Shown here in pieces: positions 34,310 through 43,370 of a stretch of 64,000 nt of DNA. Below the pieces are notes generated by a model. That model was not told where the DNA came from. It ran no database searches and saw nothing but the letters and a program-made list of their open reading frames with translations. Position 1 is the stretch's first letter. Each line of letters begins with the position of its first letter. A program made the translations under genes and the position numbers. The stretch comes from Mucilaginibacter mallensis (GTDB lineage: Bacteria > Bacteroidota > Bacteroidia > Sphingobacteriales > Sphingobacteriaceae): contig NZ_LT629740.1 in the NCBI RefSeq assembly GCF_900105165.1, forward strand, positions 5,642,001 through 5,706,000. The letters are read 5' to 3'.

Positions 34310-34391
34310 TTGTCATTCTGAGCGCTAGCGAAGAACCTATCCGGCGGTATACCCCGCGTAAAGGGCCTTCGCTAGCGCTCAGAATGACAAT
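34310..34391. repeat. Inverted repeat, TCATTCTGA family
   Basis: TTGTCATTCTGAGCGCTAGC plus GAAG is mirrored exactly by CTTCGCTAGCGC plus TCAGAATGACAA. A 24-bp perfect stem between convergent genes. It shares the outer TGTCATYCTGA with 9653 and 20004. Confidence 0.88.
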
Positions 34392-34404
34392 AAGATAATA
34401 ACGA

Positions 34405-35358
34405 TTAAAATATCGCCTCAGCAATCCTCTTAGTAGGCCCCGGATTACTCATGGTATAAAAATGCAATACAGGTGCGCCGAACTCTATCAGCTCCTTGCA
34501 TTGGTTTATCATCCACTCGATACCTACATCCTTTACATCTTTTTCTGATTTGCAGGCCTGTACCGCATCGGCAAGATCTTCAGGGATATCAATATGGAAT
34601 ATTTTTGGCAGGTTGATCAATTGTTTTGATGAGGTAATGGGCTTCAATCCCGGAATGATGGGCACATTGATACCATTCTCACGACAAAGCTTTACAAACT
34701 CCTTGTATTTATTGTTATCATAAAACATCTGGGTAACAATAAAATTGGCGCCGTTGTCTACCTTTTGTTTCAGGTACCTGAAATCGGTTTTCAGGTTCGG
34801 CGACTCGAAATGCTTTTCTGGGTATCCGGCAACGCCGATGCAGAAATCGGCATTTACCACATCGTGGTCCTCGTATAAATATTTACCCTTGTTCATGTTG
34901 GTAACCTGCTCCAGCAGCTCGCATGCATAGGCATGACCGCCCGGAGTTGGCACAAATGACGGATCGGCATGGCGGGCATCACCGCGTAATACCAGCACAT
35001 TGTCGATACCCAAAAATTGCAGGTCAATCAGCGCGTTCTCAGTTTCTTCCTTGGTAAAACCACCACATATTAAATGTGGAACAGCATCCACCTTATAACG
35101 ATTGATGATAGCAGCACAAATAGCAACAGTACCCGGGCGTTTACGGTAGGATACCTTCTCCAATAAACCACTTTCATGCTTTTTGTAGATATAATCCTCG
35201 CGGTGATAGGTAACATCAATAAACGGCGGATTAAACTCCATCAGCGGGTCAATAGCATCATAAATTTCCTGTATGCTGCGCCCCTTTACCGGTGGTAATA
35301 GTTCGAATGAGAAGAGTGTTTTGCCGTTAGCGTTAGTAATGTGATCGGTTATTTTCAT
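34405..35358 (-). CDS. metF: Methylenetetrahydrofolate reductase
   Basis: 317 residues, the family length. FSFELLPPVKGRSIQEI near the start holds the catalytic glutamate, and VPHLICGGFTKEETENAL, VLVLRGDARH and the FAD-binding ANFIVTQMFYDNNKY follow. It reduces methylene-THF to methyl-THF, the methyl donor used by MetH. It lies downstream of metH on the same strand, separated by 90 bases occupied by a GC-rich inverted repeat. Probably in the SAM-riboswitch regulon. Confidence 0.96.
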   Translation of the reverse strand: MKITDHITNANGKTLFSFELLPPVKGRSIQEIYDAIDPLMEFNPPFIDVTYHREDYIYKKHESGLLEKVSYRKRPGTVAICAAIINRYKVDAVPHLICGGFTKEETENALIDLQFLGIDNVLVLRGDARHADPSFVPTPGGHAYACELLEQVTNMNKGKYLYEDHDVVNADFCIGVAGYPEKHFESPNLKTDFRYLKQKVDNGANFIVTQMFYDNNKYKEFVKLCRENGINVPIIPGLKPITSSKQLINLPKIFHIDIPEDLADAVQACKSEKDVKDVGIEWMINQCKELIEFGAPVLHFYTMSNPGPTKRIAEAIF

Positions 35359-35448
35359 GCCCCCTAGCCCCCTAAAGGGGGAATTTTTTTATTAGTGTAA
35401 GTTATGTATTTTATGTTTAATTGCTCCCCCTTTAGGGGGCTGGGGGGC
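35359..35448. repeat. GC-rich inverted repeat between metH and metF
   Basis: GCCCCCTAGCCCCCTAAAGG plus GGGA (from 35359) is mirrored by TCCCCCTTTAGGGGGCTGG plus GGGGC (to 35448). The right arm touches the metH stop codon, and each arm contains CCCCCTAAAGGGGG. The hairpin could weaken read-through into metF or stabilise the upstream message. A partial copy of the word (CCCCCTAAAGGG) occurs at about 41120. Confidence 0.8.
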
Positions 35449-38400
35449 TAATAGTTAAGATTTGGTCCTAACCAGCGCTCCACTGTTTCTACGTCCATTG
35501 TCTTCCGCTTTGCGTAATCCTCTATCTGATCCTTACTGATCTTACCCAAGCCAAAATACCTTGCCTGTGGGTGCGCGAAGTAGAACCCGCTTACGGAGGC
35601 AGCCGGTGTCATTGCCAGGCTTTCGGTTAGGTGCATGTGTGCGTTATCCTCGGCTTTCAGCAATTCAAATAGGGTGATCTTCTCTGTATGATCCGGACAG
35701 GCGGGATAACCCGGTGCCGGACGAATACCCTGGTATTCTTCCTTGATAAGTTTTTCGGTATCCAATTGCTCGGTTTTAGCATAGCCCCAGTAATCTTTGC
35801 GTACCAGCTCGTGCATTTTTTCAGCAAAAGCTTCTGCTAAACGATCAGCAAGGGCTTTAGCCATGATGCTGTTATAGTCGTCATGATCGGCTTCAAATTC
35901 GGCAACCAGCTCATCACAACCAACACCTGCAGTTACTGCAAAGCCACCCCAATAATCAGGTACGCCGCTATCTTTAGGGGCGATAAAATCTGACAAGGCA
36001 TAATATGGTTCACCTTTAACTTTCTCTGATTGCTGGCGCAGCGTGTAGATCGTTTCTAAAACCTGTGTACGGCTATCATCGGTATACAACTCAATGTCAT
36101 CGCCCACACTATTGGCTGGCCAAAAACCGATCACGGCGTTAGCCTGCAACAGTTTATCCTTAACAATACGTTTCAACAGTTCCTGCGCATCATCGTATAG
36201 TTTTTTTGCCTCGATGCCTACGTACTTATCATCAAATATTTTAGGGTAGCTGCCGCGCAGTTCCCAGGTGTGGAAAAATGGTGTCCAGTCGATATACGGC
36301 ACTAGCTCTTCCAGCGGGAATGCTTCAAAAACCTTGGTGCCTGTAAAGGTTGGTTTTGGCGGCATCATACCGTTAAGGTTGATCTGGCACTTCATGTTCC
36401 GGGCGTCATCAATGCTGACGAAACGCTTATCCGATTTTTTATTCAGGTGCGCCTCACGGGCTTTGGCGTATTCATCCTTAATACCCTGTATGTACTCATC
36501 ACGACCGGTTTCACTCATCAAACTACTGCAAACAGTAACGCTGCGAGATGCATCCAATACGTGTATAGCAGCGCCTGAATAGTTTGGTGCTACCTTAACC
36601 GCCGCATGTATACGTGATGTTGTAGCTCCGCCGATAATCAACGGAATAGTAAAGTTATTGCGTTCCATTTCCTTGGCGAAATGCACCATTTCATCCAATG
36701 ACGGCGTGATCAATCCGCTCAGGCCAATAATGTCGACATTTTGCTTAATGGCTTCTTCAATTATGCGTTGTGCAGGCACCATCACCCCAAGATCGATCAC
36801 CTCAAAGTTATTACAGGCCAACACTACGCCCACAATATTTTTACCGATATCGTGCACATCGCCTTTAACTGTAGCCATTAAAATTTTACCGGCATTGGCG
36901 CGGGCATCGGCTGCGGTATCTTCGCCGGAGGCTAAAACACGTTGTTTTTCCAGTTCGATATAAGGCAATAGATAAGCAACCGCTTTTTTCATTACACGGG
37001 CTGATTTTACTACCTGTGGCAGGAACATCTTACCTGAACCAAACAGGTCACCAACAATATTCATCCCATCCATTAGCGGACCTTCAATCACTTCAAGCGG
37101 ACGGGCATATTTTTGGCGCGCTTCTTCCACATCATCATCCAGGTATTCAATAATACCTTTTACCAGCGCGTGCGATAAACGTTTTTCAACCGGATCCTTG
37201 CGCCATTCCTCATCGCGTACAATTACCTTGCCTTTACTCTTGATGTTATCGGCAAACTCAACCAAACGCTCGGTAGCATCCGGACGGCGGTTTAATAAAA
37301 CATCTTCAACGAGTTCAAGCAAATCTTTTGGGATCTCCTGGTATACCTCAAGCATACCGGCGTTAACAATGCCCATATCCATGCCGGCCTGTATGGCATG
37401 GTATAAAAATGCCGAGTGCATAGCCTCGCGAACCGTGTTATTACCACGGAACGAGAACGAAATATTACTTACCCCGCCACTCACTTTGGCGTGCGGCAGG
37501 TTTTGTTTTATCCAGCGTGTGGCATCAATAAAATCAACCGCGTAGTTGTTGTGTTCTTCTAAACCGGTGGCTACGGTTAATATGTTCGGATCGAAAATGA
37601 TATCCTGTGGTGGGAAACCAACTTCGTTAACCAATATGTTATATGACCGCTCGCAGATCTCCTTACGGCGTTCCAATGAATCAGCCTGACCTGTTTCATC
37701 GAAGGCCATTACTACCGTGGCGGCACCATAGCTTAATATTTTGCGGGCGTATTCCTTAAATTTCTCTTCACCTTCTTTTAATGAGATGGAGTTAACGATA
37801 CCCTTGCCTTGTAGGCATTTCAACCCGGCTTCAATAACCGTCCATTTTGATGAATCCACCATGATGGGCAGCTTGGCAATGTCAGGTTCAGAAGCAACAA
37901 GATTCAGGAACTTCACCATCACCGCTTCCGAATCGATCATGCCCTCATCCATGTTGATGTCGATCACCTGCGCGCCGCCTTCAACCTGCTGCAGGGCAAC
38001 GGTTAGGGCAGCCTCGTAATCCTCGCCCAAAATCAGTTTGGAGAATTTTGGCGAGCCTGTGATATTGGTACGTTCACCCACGTTCATGAACACGCTTTCG
38101 GGCGTTAGTGTAACGGCTTCCAGTCCGCTCAGGCGCATGTTTGGCGCTATTTCGGGTATTAACCTTGCGGGATATTGCGCCGCTTTATCGGCAATGCATT
38201 TAATGTGTTCGGGCGTAGTGCCACAACAACCACCTACTATGTTCACCAGCCCGGCTTGCATAAAATCATCCACCTGGTGGGCGGTTTCGTGAGCTGTTTC
38301 ATCATACTGACCAAACTCATTTGGCAAACCCGCATTAGGATAGGCCGAGATAAATACATCGGCTATATTAGAAAGTTCCTCCAGGTGCGGGCGCATTTCC

Positions 38401-39140
38401 CTTGCCCCCAAAGCGCAGTTTAAGCCTACGGATAACAAGTTAGCATGGCGGATAGAATTCCAGAATGCCTCAACTGTTTGGCCCGATAAAGTACGGCCTG
38501 ATGCATCGGTAATAGTACCCGAGATCATGATAGGCAAATGCTTGCCTGATTCATCGGCATAGCGGTTTATAGCAAATAATGCCGCTTTGGCATTCAGGGT
38601 ATCAAATATGGTTTCAACCAGCAGCATATCCGAGCCGCCATCAACAAGGCCGCGAACCTGATCGTAATAAGCTTCGGCCAGGTCGTCAAAGGTAACGGCA
38701 CGGTAGCCCGGGTCGTTAACATCCGGCGATAATGATGCGGTACGGTTTGTAGGGCCAACGGCTCCGGCTACAAAGCGTGGTTTCTCCGGTGTTTTTTTAT
38801 TGTATTCGTCGGCAACTTCACGGGCAAGGCGCGCGCCTTCAAAGCTTAGTTCATAAGCTAAGTATTCCAGGTGATAATCAGCCAGTGAAATTATTTGTGT
38901 GCTGAAAGTGTTGGTTTCTATGATATCTGCCCCGGCATCCAAATAATCAGCATGGATAGCCTTGATCACATCCGGGCGTGTGATATTCAGCAGGTCGTTA
39001 TTGCCCTGCAGGTCTGATGCATGATCCTTAAAACGTTCCCCGCGAAAATCCGCCTCGGTTAATTGGTACCGTTGTATCATGGTACCCATTGCGCCGTCAA
39101 TAACGAGTATACGTTTCTCTAATTCTTTTCTAATATCCAT
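35448..39140 (-). CDS. metH: Methionine synthase, cobalamin-dependent
   Basis: 1230 residues from ATG 39140 (MDIRKELEKRILVIDGAMG). An ATG at 39191 lies in an intergenic repeat and is rejected. All four modules are present: the homocysteine domain (GAMGTMIQRYQ; zinc ligands in LNCALGA and GGCCGT), the folate domain, the B12 module with DVHDIGKNIVGVVLA (cobalamin-binding histidine), and the C-terminal SAM-dependent activation domain (GYPACPDHTEK). It makes methionine from homocysteine using methyl-THF from MetF. Its leader carries a SAM-I riboswitch. Confidence 0.98.
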   Translation of the reverse strand: MDIRKELEKRILVIDGAMGTMIQRYQLTEADFRGERFKDHASDLQGNNDLLNITRPDVIKAIHADYLDAGADIIETNTFSTQIISLADYHLEYLAYELSFEGARLAREVADEYNKKTPEKPRFVAGAVGPTNRTASLSPDVNDPGYRAVTFDDLAEAYYDQVRGLVDGGSDMLLVETIFDTLNAKAALFAINRYADESGKHLPIMISGTITDASGRTLSGQTVEAFWNSIRHANLLSVGLNCALGAREMRPHLEELSNIADVFISAYPNAGLPNEFGQYDETAHETAHQVDDFMQAGLVNIVGGCCGTTPEHIKCIADKAAQYPARLIPEIAPNMRLSGLEAVTLTPESVFMNVGERTNITGSPKFSKLILGEDYEAALTVALQQVEGGAQVIDINMDEGMIDSEAVMVKFLNLVASEPDIAKLPIMVDSSKWTVIEAGLKCLQGKGIVNSISLKEGEEKFKEYARKILSYGAATVVMAFDETGQADSLERRKEICERSYNILVNEVGFPPQDIIFDPNILTVATGLEEHNNYAVDFIDATRWIKQNLPHAKVSGGVSNISFSFRGNNTVREAMHSAFLYHAIQAGMDMGIVNAGMLEVYQEIPKDLLELVEDVLLNRRPDATERLVEFADNIKSKGKVIVRDEEWRKDPVEKRLSHALVKGIIEYLDDDVEEARQKYARPLEVIEGPLMDGMNIVGDLFGSGKMFLPQVVKSARVMKKAVAYLLPYIELEKQRVLASGEDTAADARANAGKILMATVKGDVHDIGKNIVGVVLACNNFEVIDLGVMVPAQRIIEEAIKQNVDIIGLSGLITPSLDEMVHFAKEMERNNFTIPLIIGGATTSRIHAAVKVAPNYSGAAIHVLDASRSVTVCSSLMSETGRDEYIQGIKDEYAKAREAHLNKKSDKRFVSIDDARNMKCQINLNGMMPPKPTFTGTKVFEAFPLEELVPYIDWTPFFHTWELRGSYPKIFDDKYVGIEAKKLYDDAQELLKRIVKDKLLQANAVIGFWPANSVGDDIELYTDDSRTQVLETIYTLRQQSEKVKGEPYYALSDFIAPKDSGVPDYWGGFAVTAGVGCDELVAEFEADHDDYNSIMAKALADRLAEAFAEKMHELVRKDYWGYAKTEQLDTEKLIKEEYQGIRPAPGYPACPDHTEKITLFELLKAEDNAHMHLTESLAMTPAASVSGFYFAHPQARYFGLGKISKDQIEDYAKRKTMDVETVERWLGPNLNY

Positions 39141-39262
39141 TTTGTTGAGTAGCAAGTATTTAGTATCAAGTATCAAGTATGAAAAAATCACCTGATACGG
39201 CTAAACTCAAATGCGGATAATAAAATTATCTTGCTACTTGATACTAGCTACCTGATACTAAA
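39141..39262. repeat. GTATCAAGTA-type word repeat in the metH leader
   Basis: AGTAGCAAGTATTTAGTATC and AAGTATCAAGTA are mirrored by CTTGCTACTTGATACTAGCT and CTGATACTAAAT further right. The repeat lies between the riboswitch and the metH start, so it is part of the leader RNA and can form a second large hairpin there. Confidence 0.75.
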
Positions 39263-39306
39263 TAAAAACACGCTTACGTCGAAAAGTCGGGTGATATATT
39301 GACTTT

Positions 39307-39420
39307 CGCTTATCTTTCCTAACCGATTTTTGAAGCTGGTTAAGTAGAATGTAGCACCTTGTGAAGCACAGGTTGCTAAGACATCGCAGGGTCTAATCCC
39401 TCCATCTTTCTCTATAAGCA
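39307..39420 (-). promoter_or_regulatory. SAM-I (S-box) riboswitch in front of metH
   Basis: Read on the minus strand the aptamer core is clear. GCTTATAGAGAAAGATGGAG begins P1/P2. GGGATTAGACCC and CGATGTCTTAGCAACCTG follow, then AAGGTGCTACATTCTAC, and AGGAAAGATAAG closes P1 with the 5' CTTAT. All S-box landmarks are in order. Just upstream a CACCTTTG with TTG about 20 bases before it suggests a promoter that starts transcription at P1. Control of the metH-metF unit by S-adenosylmethionine follows from family knowledge. The expression platform is not obvious; a repeat hairpin lies between aptamer and ATG. Confidence 0.93.
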
Positions 39421-39632
39421 CTGCAAAGGTGCGCAATAAACTTGTAATATGCAATAGGGTGATTTAGCCCCTCTATAACCCTACTGTCATTTCGACCGGA
39501 GGGAGAACTATCTCTTGAGCAGGGTGGTGCCTTGACGGTGTGAGCGAAAAAATCTTCTGCTATCTGTATGGCGGCCATGCAAGTTGAAGAAGATCCTTCA
39601 CTACGTTCAGGATAACAATGGGCTAAAACAAA
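39421..39632. other. Intergenic region with degenerate repeat halves
   Basis: No gene is seen. Words of two repeat families are present: GTCATTTCGACCGGAGGGAG near 39489 and AGATCCTTCACTACGTTCAG near 39592, the latter matching the right arm at 9720. The matching left arm is missing, so this is probably a broken copy. Confidence 0.5.
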
Positions 39633-39660
39633 AAGAGCTGCCTTTTTATGAGGCAGCTCT
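39633..39660. terminator. Terminator hairpin after the Bax inhibitor-1 gene
   Basis: AGAGCTGCCT and AGGCAGCTCT form a perfect 10-bp stem with A-run on one side and T-run on the other, so it can stop transcription from both directions. It lies 20 bases after the minus-strand gene ending at 39681. Confidence 0.85.
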
Positions 39661-39680
39661 TTTAAATAATGTGTTTACGA

Positions 39681-40415
39681 TTATCTTCTTCTGCCAAAAA
39701 TACGCATCATGGACATAAACAGGTTGATGAATGTAGTATAAAGGATAAAAGCACCTATGATCACTAATTTATTAGTGCTTTCGGTACCAAACTCAACACC
39801 TGCACCAATGCGTTTAAGCATTTGCATGTAATAAGCGGTAAGGCCTATCATAACTGCTACAAACACAAAGCTGATGATATAGCTTAACTGATCGCTATGC
39901 ATAAAGAAGTTAATAAGGCTTACACCCAAAGCACCGATAAATATTACATACATGATGGACCCAAATTTGGAAAGGTCCATGGTTGTTTTGTAACCTGATA
40001 CAGCCATTACACCGAAAACAAAAGCCGCGCTTAAGAATACGGTAAATATGGAGCTGGATGTATAGATAAGCCCGAAAATACTTAAGGTAACGCCTATAGT
40101 TGCCGCGTAAGCCAAAAATATAGCTATCATACCTACGTATGATATACGGTTAAAGCCAAAATTAATTACCAGCGAAAAGGCAAGTGGTGCAAATATAGCT
40201 ACATAACCTAAGCCAGTAAAGCCGCCCGTAGTAGGATCAATGATCAGGCTCAATAAGCTTAAATTTGTTGCAAATTCAAAAGCGACAAAAGCGGAAACGC
40301 CTAAGGCTACGAACATCCATGCGAATACTTTAGCTAGATATTTGCGTGATGAGCTTTCGCTGTCGTCTAATTGTGTTACGCTATTGTAAACGTAGTTAGA
40401 ACTGTTATTTTCCAT
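39681..40415 (-). CDS. Bax inhibitor-1 / YccA family membrane protein
   Basis: 244 residues with seven hydrophobic segments. It begins with a polar tail (about 1-25), then KVFAWMFVALGVSAFVAFEF, and has the family region AYAATIGVTLSIFGLIYTSS and AALGVSLINFF-like helix pairs. The C-terminus has conserved acidic and basic residues near the last helices. BI-1/YccA proteins are pH-sensitive calcium channels or FtsH modulators. The gene stands alone with a TAAATTTG-like -7 box at 40448-40455 on the minus strand. Confidence 0.92.
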   Translation of the reverse strand: MENNSSNYVYNSVTQLDDSESSSRKYLAKVFAWMFVALGVSAFVAFEFATNLSLLSLIIDPTTGGFTGLGYVAIFAPLAFSLVINFGFNRISYVGMIAIFLAYAATIGVTLSIFGLIYTSSSIFTVFLSAAFVFGVMAVSGYKTTMDLSKFGSIMYVIFIGALGVSLINFFMHSDQLSYIISFVFVAVMIGLTAYYMQMLKRIGAGVEFGTESTNKLVIIGAFILYTTFINLFMSMMRIFGRRR

Positions 40416-40536
40416 TTTTATTTAAAAATTATTCTTTTTTATTAATACAAATTTACTCATTTAATGTGATATGCTAAAATCACACCATGGGTGTTAGACC
40501 AACGTGAAATTAAATAGTTTAGTGTAATTATCAAAA

Positions 40537-41103
40537 CTAATTCAATCTCTTTATCAGCTGTTCCTCAACCTTTTTAAATACCTGTAAGGGTTTTAATCCG
40601 CGCCAGTTAAGCTCATCAAGCTCGCCGCCAAAGTTGATGTAGTAATCAATATTGTTGCTCTTGAACTCGTCGATCACATGCTCACGGAAATTGATGCCGG
40701 CTATCCAGCCATCCTCTACCTCCTGGAACCATTCCTCATAATAACAATCATCCGAAGAGTGGAAGTTCAGCACATTTTCGCCGATGAGGATGAATTGGGT
40801 GATGCCCTGGTCAACCATCAGGTCGATAAGCTCCCGTTTCATGAGCATGATATCGTTATTAATGGCATCGTTCCACTCGCCTATCAGTTCGATGATGGTG
40901 TAGCCACGGTCATAATCGGTATAAAGTACTTTAAGGTAAAGCGTGTTAGAGCCAAATGAATCCCACTGCGGATGCAGCAGGTAATTGTATACCTGTTTAT
41001 CAAACTCAAACTCACTGTACTGCGTTGCATAAAAAGGCGAAAATTCGTCTTCTGATGCAATGTAGTCATCTCTCCACCGATAATATGGTTCTATTTCGTG
41101 CAT
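40537..41103 (-). CDS. Conserved acidic protein of unknown function
   Basis: 188 residues, acidic and rich in tyrosine and tryptophan. It opens MHEIEPYYRWRDDYIASEDE, and the middle has a strand-helix pattern (LYLKVLYTDYDRGYTIIELI, then LIDLMVDQGITQFILIGEN). There is no signal peptide or membrane segment, so it is probably cytosolic. It looks like a well-folded alpha/beta protein of the Bacteroidota core, but I recognise no family and no catalytic motif. Confidence 0.75.
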   Translation of the reverse strand: MHEIEPYYRWRDDYIASEDEFSPFYATQYSEFEFDKQVYNYLLHPQWDSFGSNTLYLKVLYTDYDRGYTIIELIGEWNDAINNDIMLMKRELIDLMVDQGITQFILIGENVLNFHSSDDCYYEEWFQEVEDGWIAGINFREHVIDEFKSNNIDYYINFGGELDELNWRGLKPLQVFKKVEEQLIKRLN

Positions 41104-41150
41104 AAGCCCCCTCTAAATCTCCCCCTAAAGGGTGAGACTTTTTCTTATTT

Positions 41151-41241
41151 ATATGCAAATGTGCGGATTTATTCTAATATGCGTATTAAGCAAATGTTCA
41201 ATTTTTGTCATCTGCACATTTGCACATCCGCATATCTGCAC
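41151..41241. repeat. GTGCAAATGTGCGGAT-type word repeat
   Basis: TATGCAAATGTGCGGATTT on the left is mirrored on the right by ATCTGCACATTTGCACATCC and GCATATCTGCACAT. It uses the same vocabulary as the repeats at 25905 and 45799. It lies between two co-directional minus-strand genes. Confidence 0.75.
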
Positions 41242-41247
41242 ATAAAA

Positions 41248-42054
41248 TTACTTTTTATAGAAATCTACAGCCTTCCTAACGCTGCCTTCTTGTTTTAATA
41301 ATTTGGCGGCAGTTTGTTCGTCGAGGCCGGTTTCATTCATTACCATGCGGGTGCCGCGGTCAACCAGTTTGTTATTGCTTAATTGCATATCTACCATTCT
41401 GTTACCTTTTACTTTGCCCAGCTGTATCATTGTCGCGGTGCTCAGCATATTCAATACCAGTTTTTGCGCGGTGCCTGCCTTCATGCGGGTTGATCCGGTT
41501 AAAAACTCCGGCCCTGTTACTACCTCAACCGGGTATTTTGCCTCTGCTGCAACCGGACTACCACTATTACAAACTATGCAGCCGGTGGCAATATTATGCT
41601 GGTTAGCCATTTTTAGTCCACCGATAACATAAGGCGTAGTACCCGATGCTGCTATGCCTACCAGCACATCTTTATCGTTGATGTTAAATTCCTGCAGGTC
41701 TATCCAGGCTTGCTCAATATCGTCTTCTGCATATTCAACTGATTTGCGAATGGCCGTGTCGCCACCGGCAATAATGCCTACCACCATATCAAAGGGTACG
41801 CCGAAAGTTGGCGGGCATTCTGATGCGTCAACTACCCCCAGCCTGCCGCTGGTGCCTGCGCCAATGTAAAACAGGCGGCCACCCGCCTTCATTCTGGCAG
41901 CGGTTACTTCCACCAGTTTTTCTATCTGCGGTAAAGCCTTTGCCACAGCAAGCGGCACGGTTTGGTCCTCCTCGTTCATATGCTGCAGGATCTCCTTAAC
42001 AGGCATCAGTTCGAGGTTATTATAGTTGGAGCTTTTTTCGGTTGTAAATTCCAT
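41248..42054 (-). CDS. murQ: N-acetylmuramic acid 6-phosphate etherase
   Basis: 268 residues from ATG 42054 (MEFTTEKSSNYNNLELMPVK). An upstream ATG at 42123 is inside a hairpin and is rejected. The SIS domain shows GRLFYIGAGTSGRLGVVDAS, ECPPTFGV, and GIAASGTTPYVIGG. MurQ cleaves the lactyl ether of MurNAc-6-P in cell-wall recycling. No anhMurNAc kinase or MurNAc transporter gene is adjacent. The length is a little short but complete. Confidence 0.95.
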   Translation of the reverse strand: MEFTTEKSSNYNNLELMPVKEILQHMNEEDQTVPLAVAKALPQIEKLVEVTAARMKAGGRLFYIGAGTSGRLGVVDASECPPTFGVPFDMVVGIIAGGDTAIRKSVEYAEDDIEQAWIDLQEFNINDKDVLVGIAASGTTPYVIGGLKMANQHNIATGCIVCNSGSPVAAEAKYPVEVVTGPEFLTGSTRMKAGTAQKLVLNMLSTATMIQLGKVKGNRMVDMQLSNNKLVDRGTRMVMNETGLDEQTAAKLLKQEGSVRKAVDFYKK

Positions 42055-42098
42055 TGCGGGATGTTTATACCGCAAAATTACATGATTTTTTACAATTG

Positions 42099-42123
42099 TT
42101 GCGACAGTTGGAAACTGTCGCAA
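42099..42123. promoter_or_regulatory. Perfect 11-bp hairpin upstream of murQ
   Basis: TTGCGACAGTT and AACTGTCGCAA enclose a three-base loop. It lies 45 bases before the murQ start and downstream of the DUF3179 gene. No T-run follows on the minus strand, so it is either an operator or an RNA processing or stability hairpin. Confidence 0.5.
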
Positions 42124-42170
42124 TGCAGCACCACGGGTTACGCTGCGCTAAACCCGCGGCAGCGTTAGCA

Positions 42171-43370
42171 TTAATTTTTCCAGAACAGTGTATTTGGATG
42201 GAAATGTTTCCACGAGTGCCAATACTCCTGGTATGCCTGTATTTTAGTAAGGCGACTGCCTTTTAGTGCTCCTGCTGTAGCCAATCCATCCCAATCCCAT
42301 ATTGATGCAGTTTCCTGATCGGTTAATTGTCCCTTTGCATCCAAATTAAAATGGAGCGTTTTGCCATTTACATTGGTGTTGAAGGCGTGGAAGGTAAGGC
42401 TGTCGCTCTCTATGGCTACCAGTATTGGTGTTTTGTTCAGGTTGTCATTTATTAGATGTTTTTTGAACAGCTGCCGCCAGTCGTAAGCCTTTGTCTGTCC
42501 GTTTACTATTACGCCAAGCACCCAGCTTTTGCGCATCAGGGTGTCCTTGTTCTTTATGGTGCTATCCTTATCAACGGCCTGTAAGCGGTCGTAATTTTTT
42601 AGGTCCTTATAATCCTGAACGTAATTTGTATCAGGTTGTAATATAAGCGACGAGGGGTGTTTGCTGATCCATGCGGAAAGGGTGGATTGTTCGTAAGGAA
42701 GCTCCTGCAGATACTCGCCTTTTAGTTTGCCAACTGCCGCTATGCCTGTGGCCTGGTACCACCATGTTTTTGTTTTCTGATCCTCAATAATCGCATTGTA
42801 ATGCCTAGCCCCCACCAGGCGGAATGTTTGCCTCGCCCCGTTGATCACGGGGCTGTAAACCCTGCCCGTGCGGCACATGGTACAATAGGTGACCAGCACG
42901 GGTTCATTGCCCACATTGTCCTGTATCTTATGGTGATAGCCCAGGTATACCAGCGGATAGGCTTTAGCAACACCATTATTAACTACACCAATTACCACCA
43001 TATTCATGGGGACTTTGTTGGTCATTACATTGGCGAATTTGATAACCTGCGGCTCCTGGAACATGGTTTCGGCCTTAAACATTACATCAGTAAAATAAAA
43101 GCTGACCAGGCAAAGCGCCAGCACCAACGCTTTGGTGATCTTATGCCCTGTTGAATTTTTAGCATAATATTTTATGGCATACCAAACCAGCAATGCAGCG
43201 CCAATAAAGCGTAAGGAGTTTACTGTCTTTTCAAGATAATAAGCAACAGTTATGGCATTCAGGTCCTGACTACCCGGGAAAGGCATCAACAAATATGCAT
43301 GCACTAACCCGGGAATGACCAGTAGTGCGATGCCTGCCCAGAATAACAATGGTTTGGTGCGGCTATTCAT
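42171..43370 (-). CDS. DUF3179 domain-containing membrane protein
   Basis: 399 residues. Four N-terminal hydrophobic segments (about 8-32, 48-65, 78-95) anchor it. The DUF3179 domain (about 120-390) shows VLVTYCTMCRTGRVY, with the two cysteines typical of the family, and AYDWRQLFKKHLIND. The function is unknown; a redox or metal role is suggested by the CxxC pair. Its ATG overlaps the stop of the preceding gene by one base (TGATG), so the two are translationally coupled. Confidence 0.9.
   Translation of the reverse strand: MNSRTKPLLFWAGIALLVIPGLVHAYLLMPFPGSQDLNAITVAYYLEKTVNSLRFIGAALLVWYAIKYYAKNSTGHKITKALVLALCLVSFYFTDVMFKAETMFQEPQVIKFANVMTNKVPMNMVVIGVVNNGVAKAYPLVYLGYHHKIQDNVGNEPVLVTYCTMCRTGRVYSPVINGARQTFRLVGARHYNAIIEDQKTKTWWYQATGIAAVGKLKGEYLQELPYEQSTLSAWISKHPSSLILQPDTNYVQDYKDLKNYDRLQAVDKDSTIKNKDTLMRKSWVLGVIVNGQTKAYDWRQLFKKHLINDNLNKTPILVAIESDSLTFHAFNTNVNGKTLHFNLDAKGQLTDQETASIWDWDGLATAGALKGSRLTKIQAYQEYWHSWKHFHPNTLFWKN

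Noticed and set aside
36268..38423. Plus-strand open frames inside metH
   Set aside because: Antisense shadows of MetH, without motifs or start signals.
39248..39454. A small minus-strand protein of 68 residues upstream of metH
   Set aside because: The frame is the SAM-I riboswitch read as codons.
42124..42170. A second hairpin with U-tract as terminator of the DUF3179 gene
   Set aside because: GC-rich words CGGGTTACGCTGCG and AAACCCGCGGCAGCG are suggestive but the pairing is imperfect and no T-run follows.
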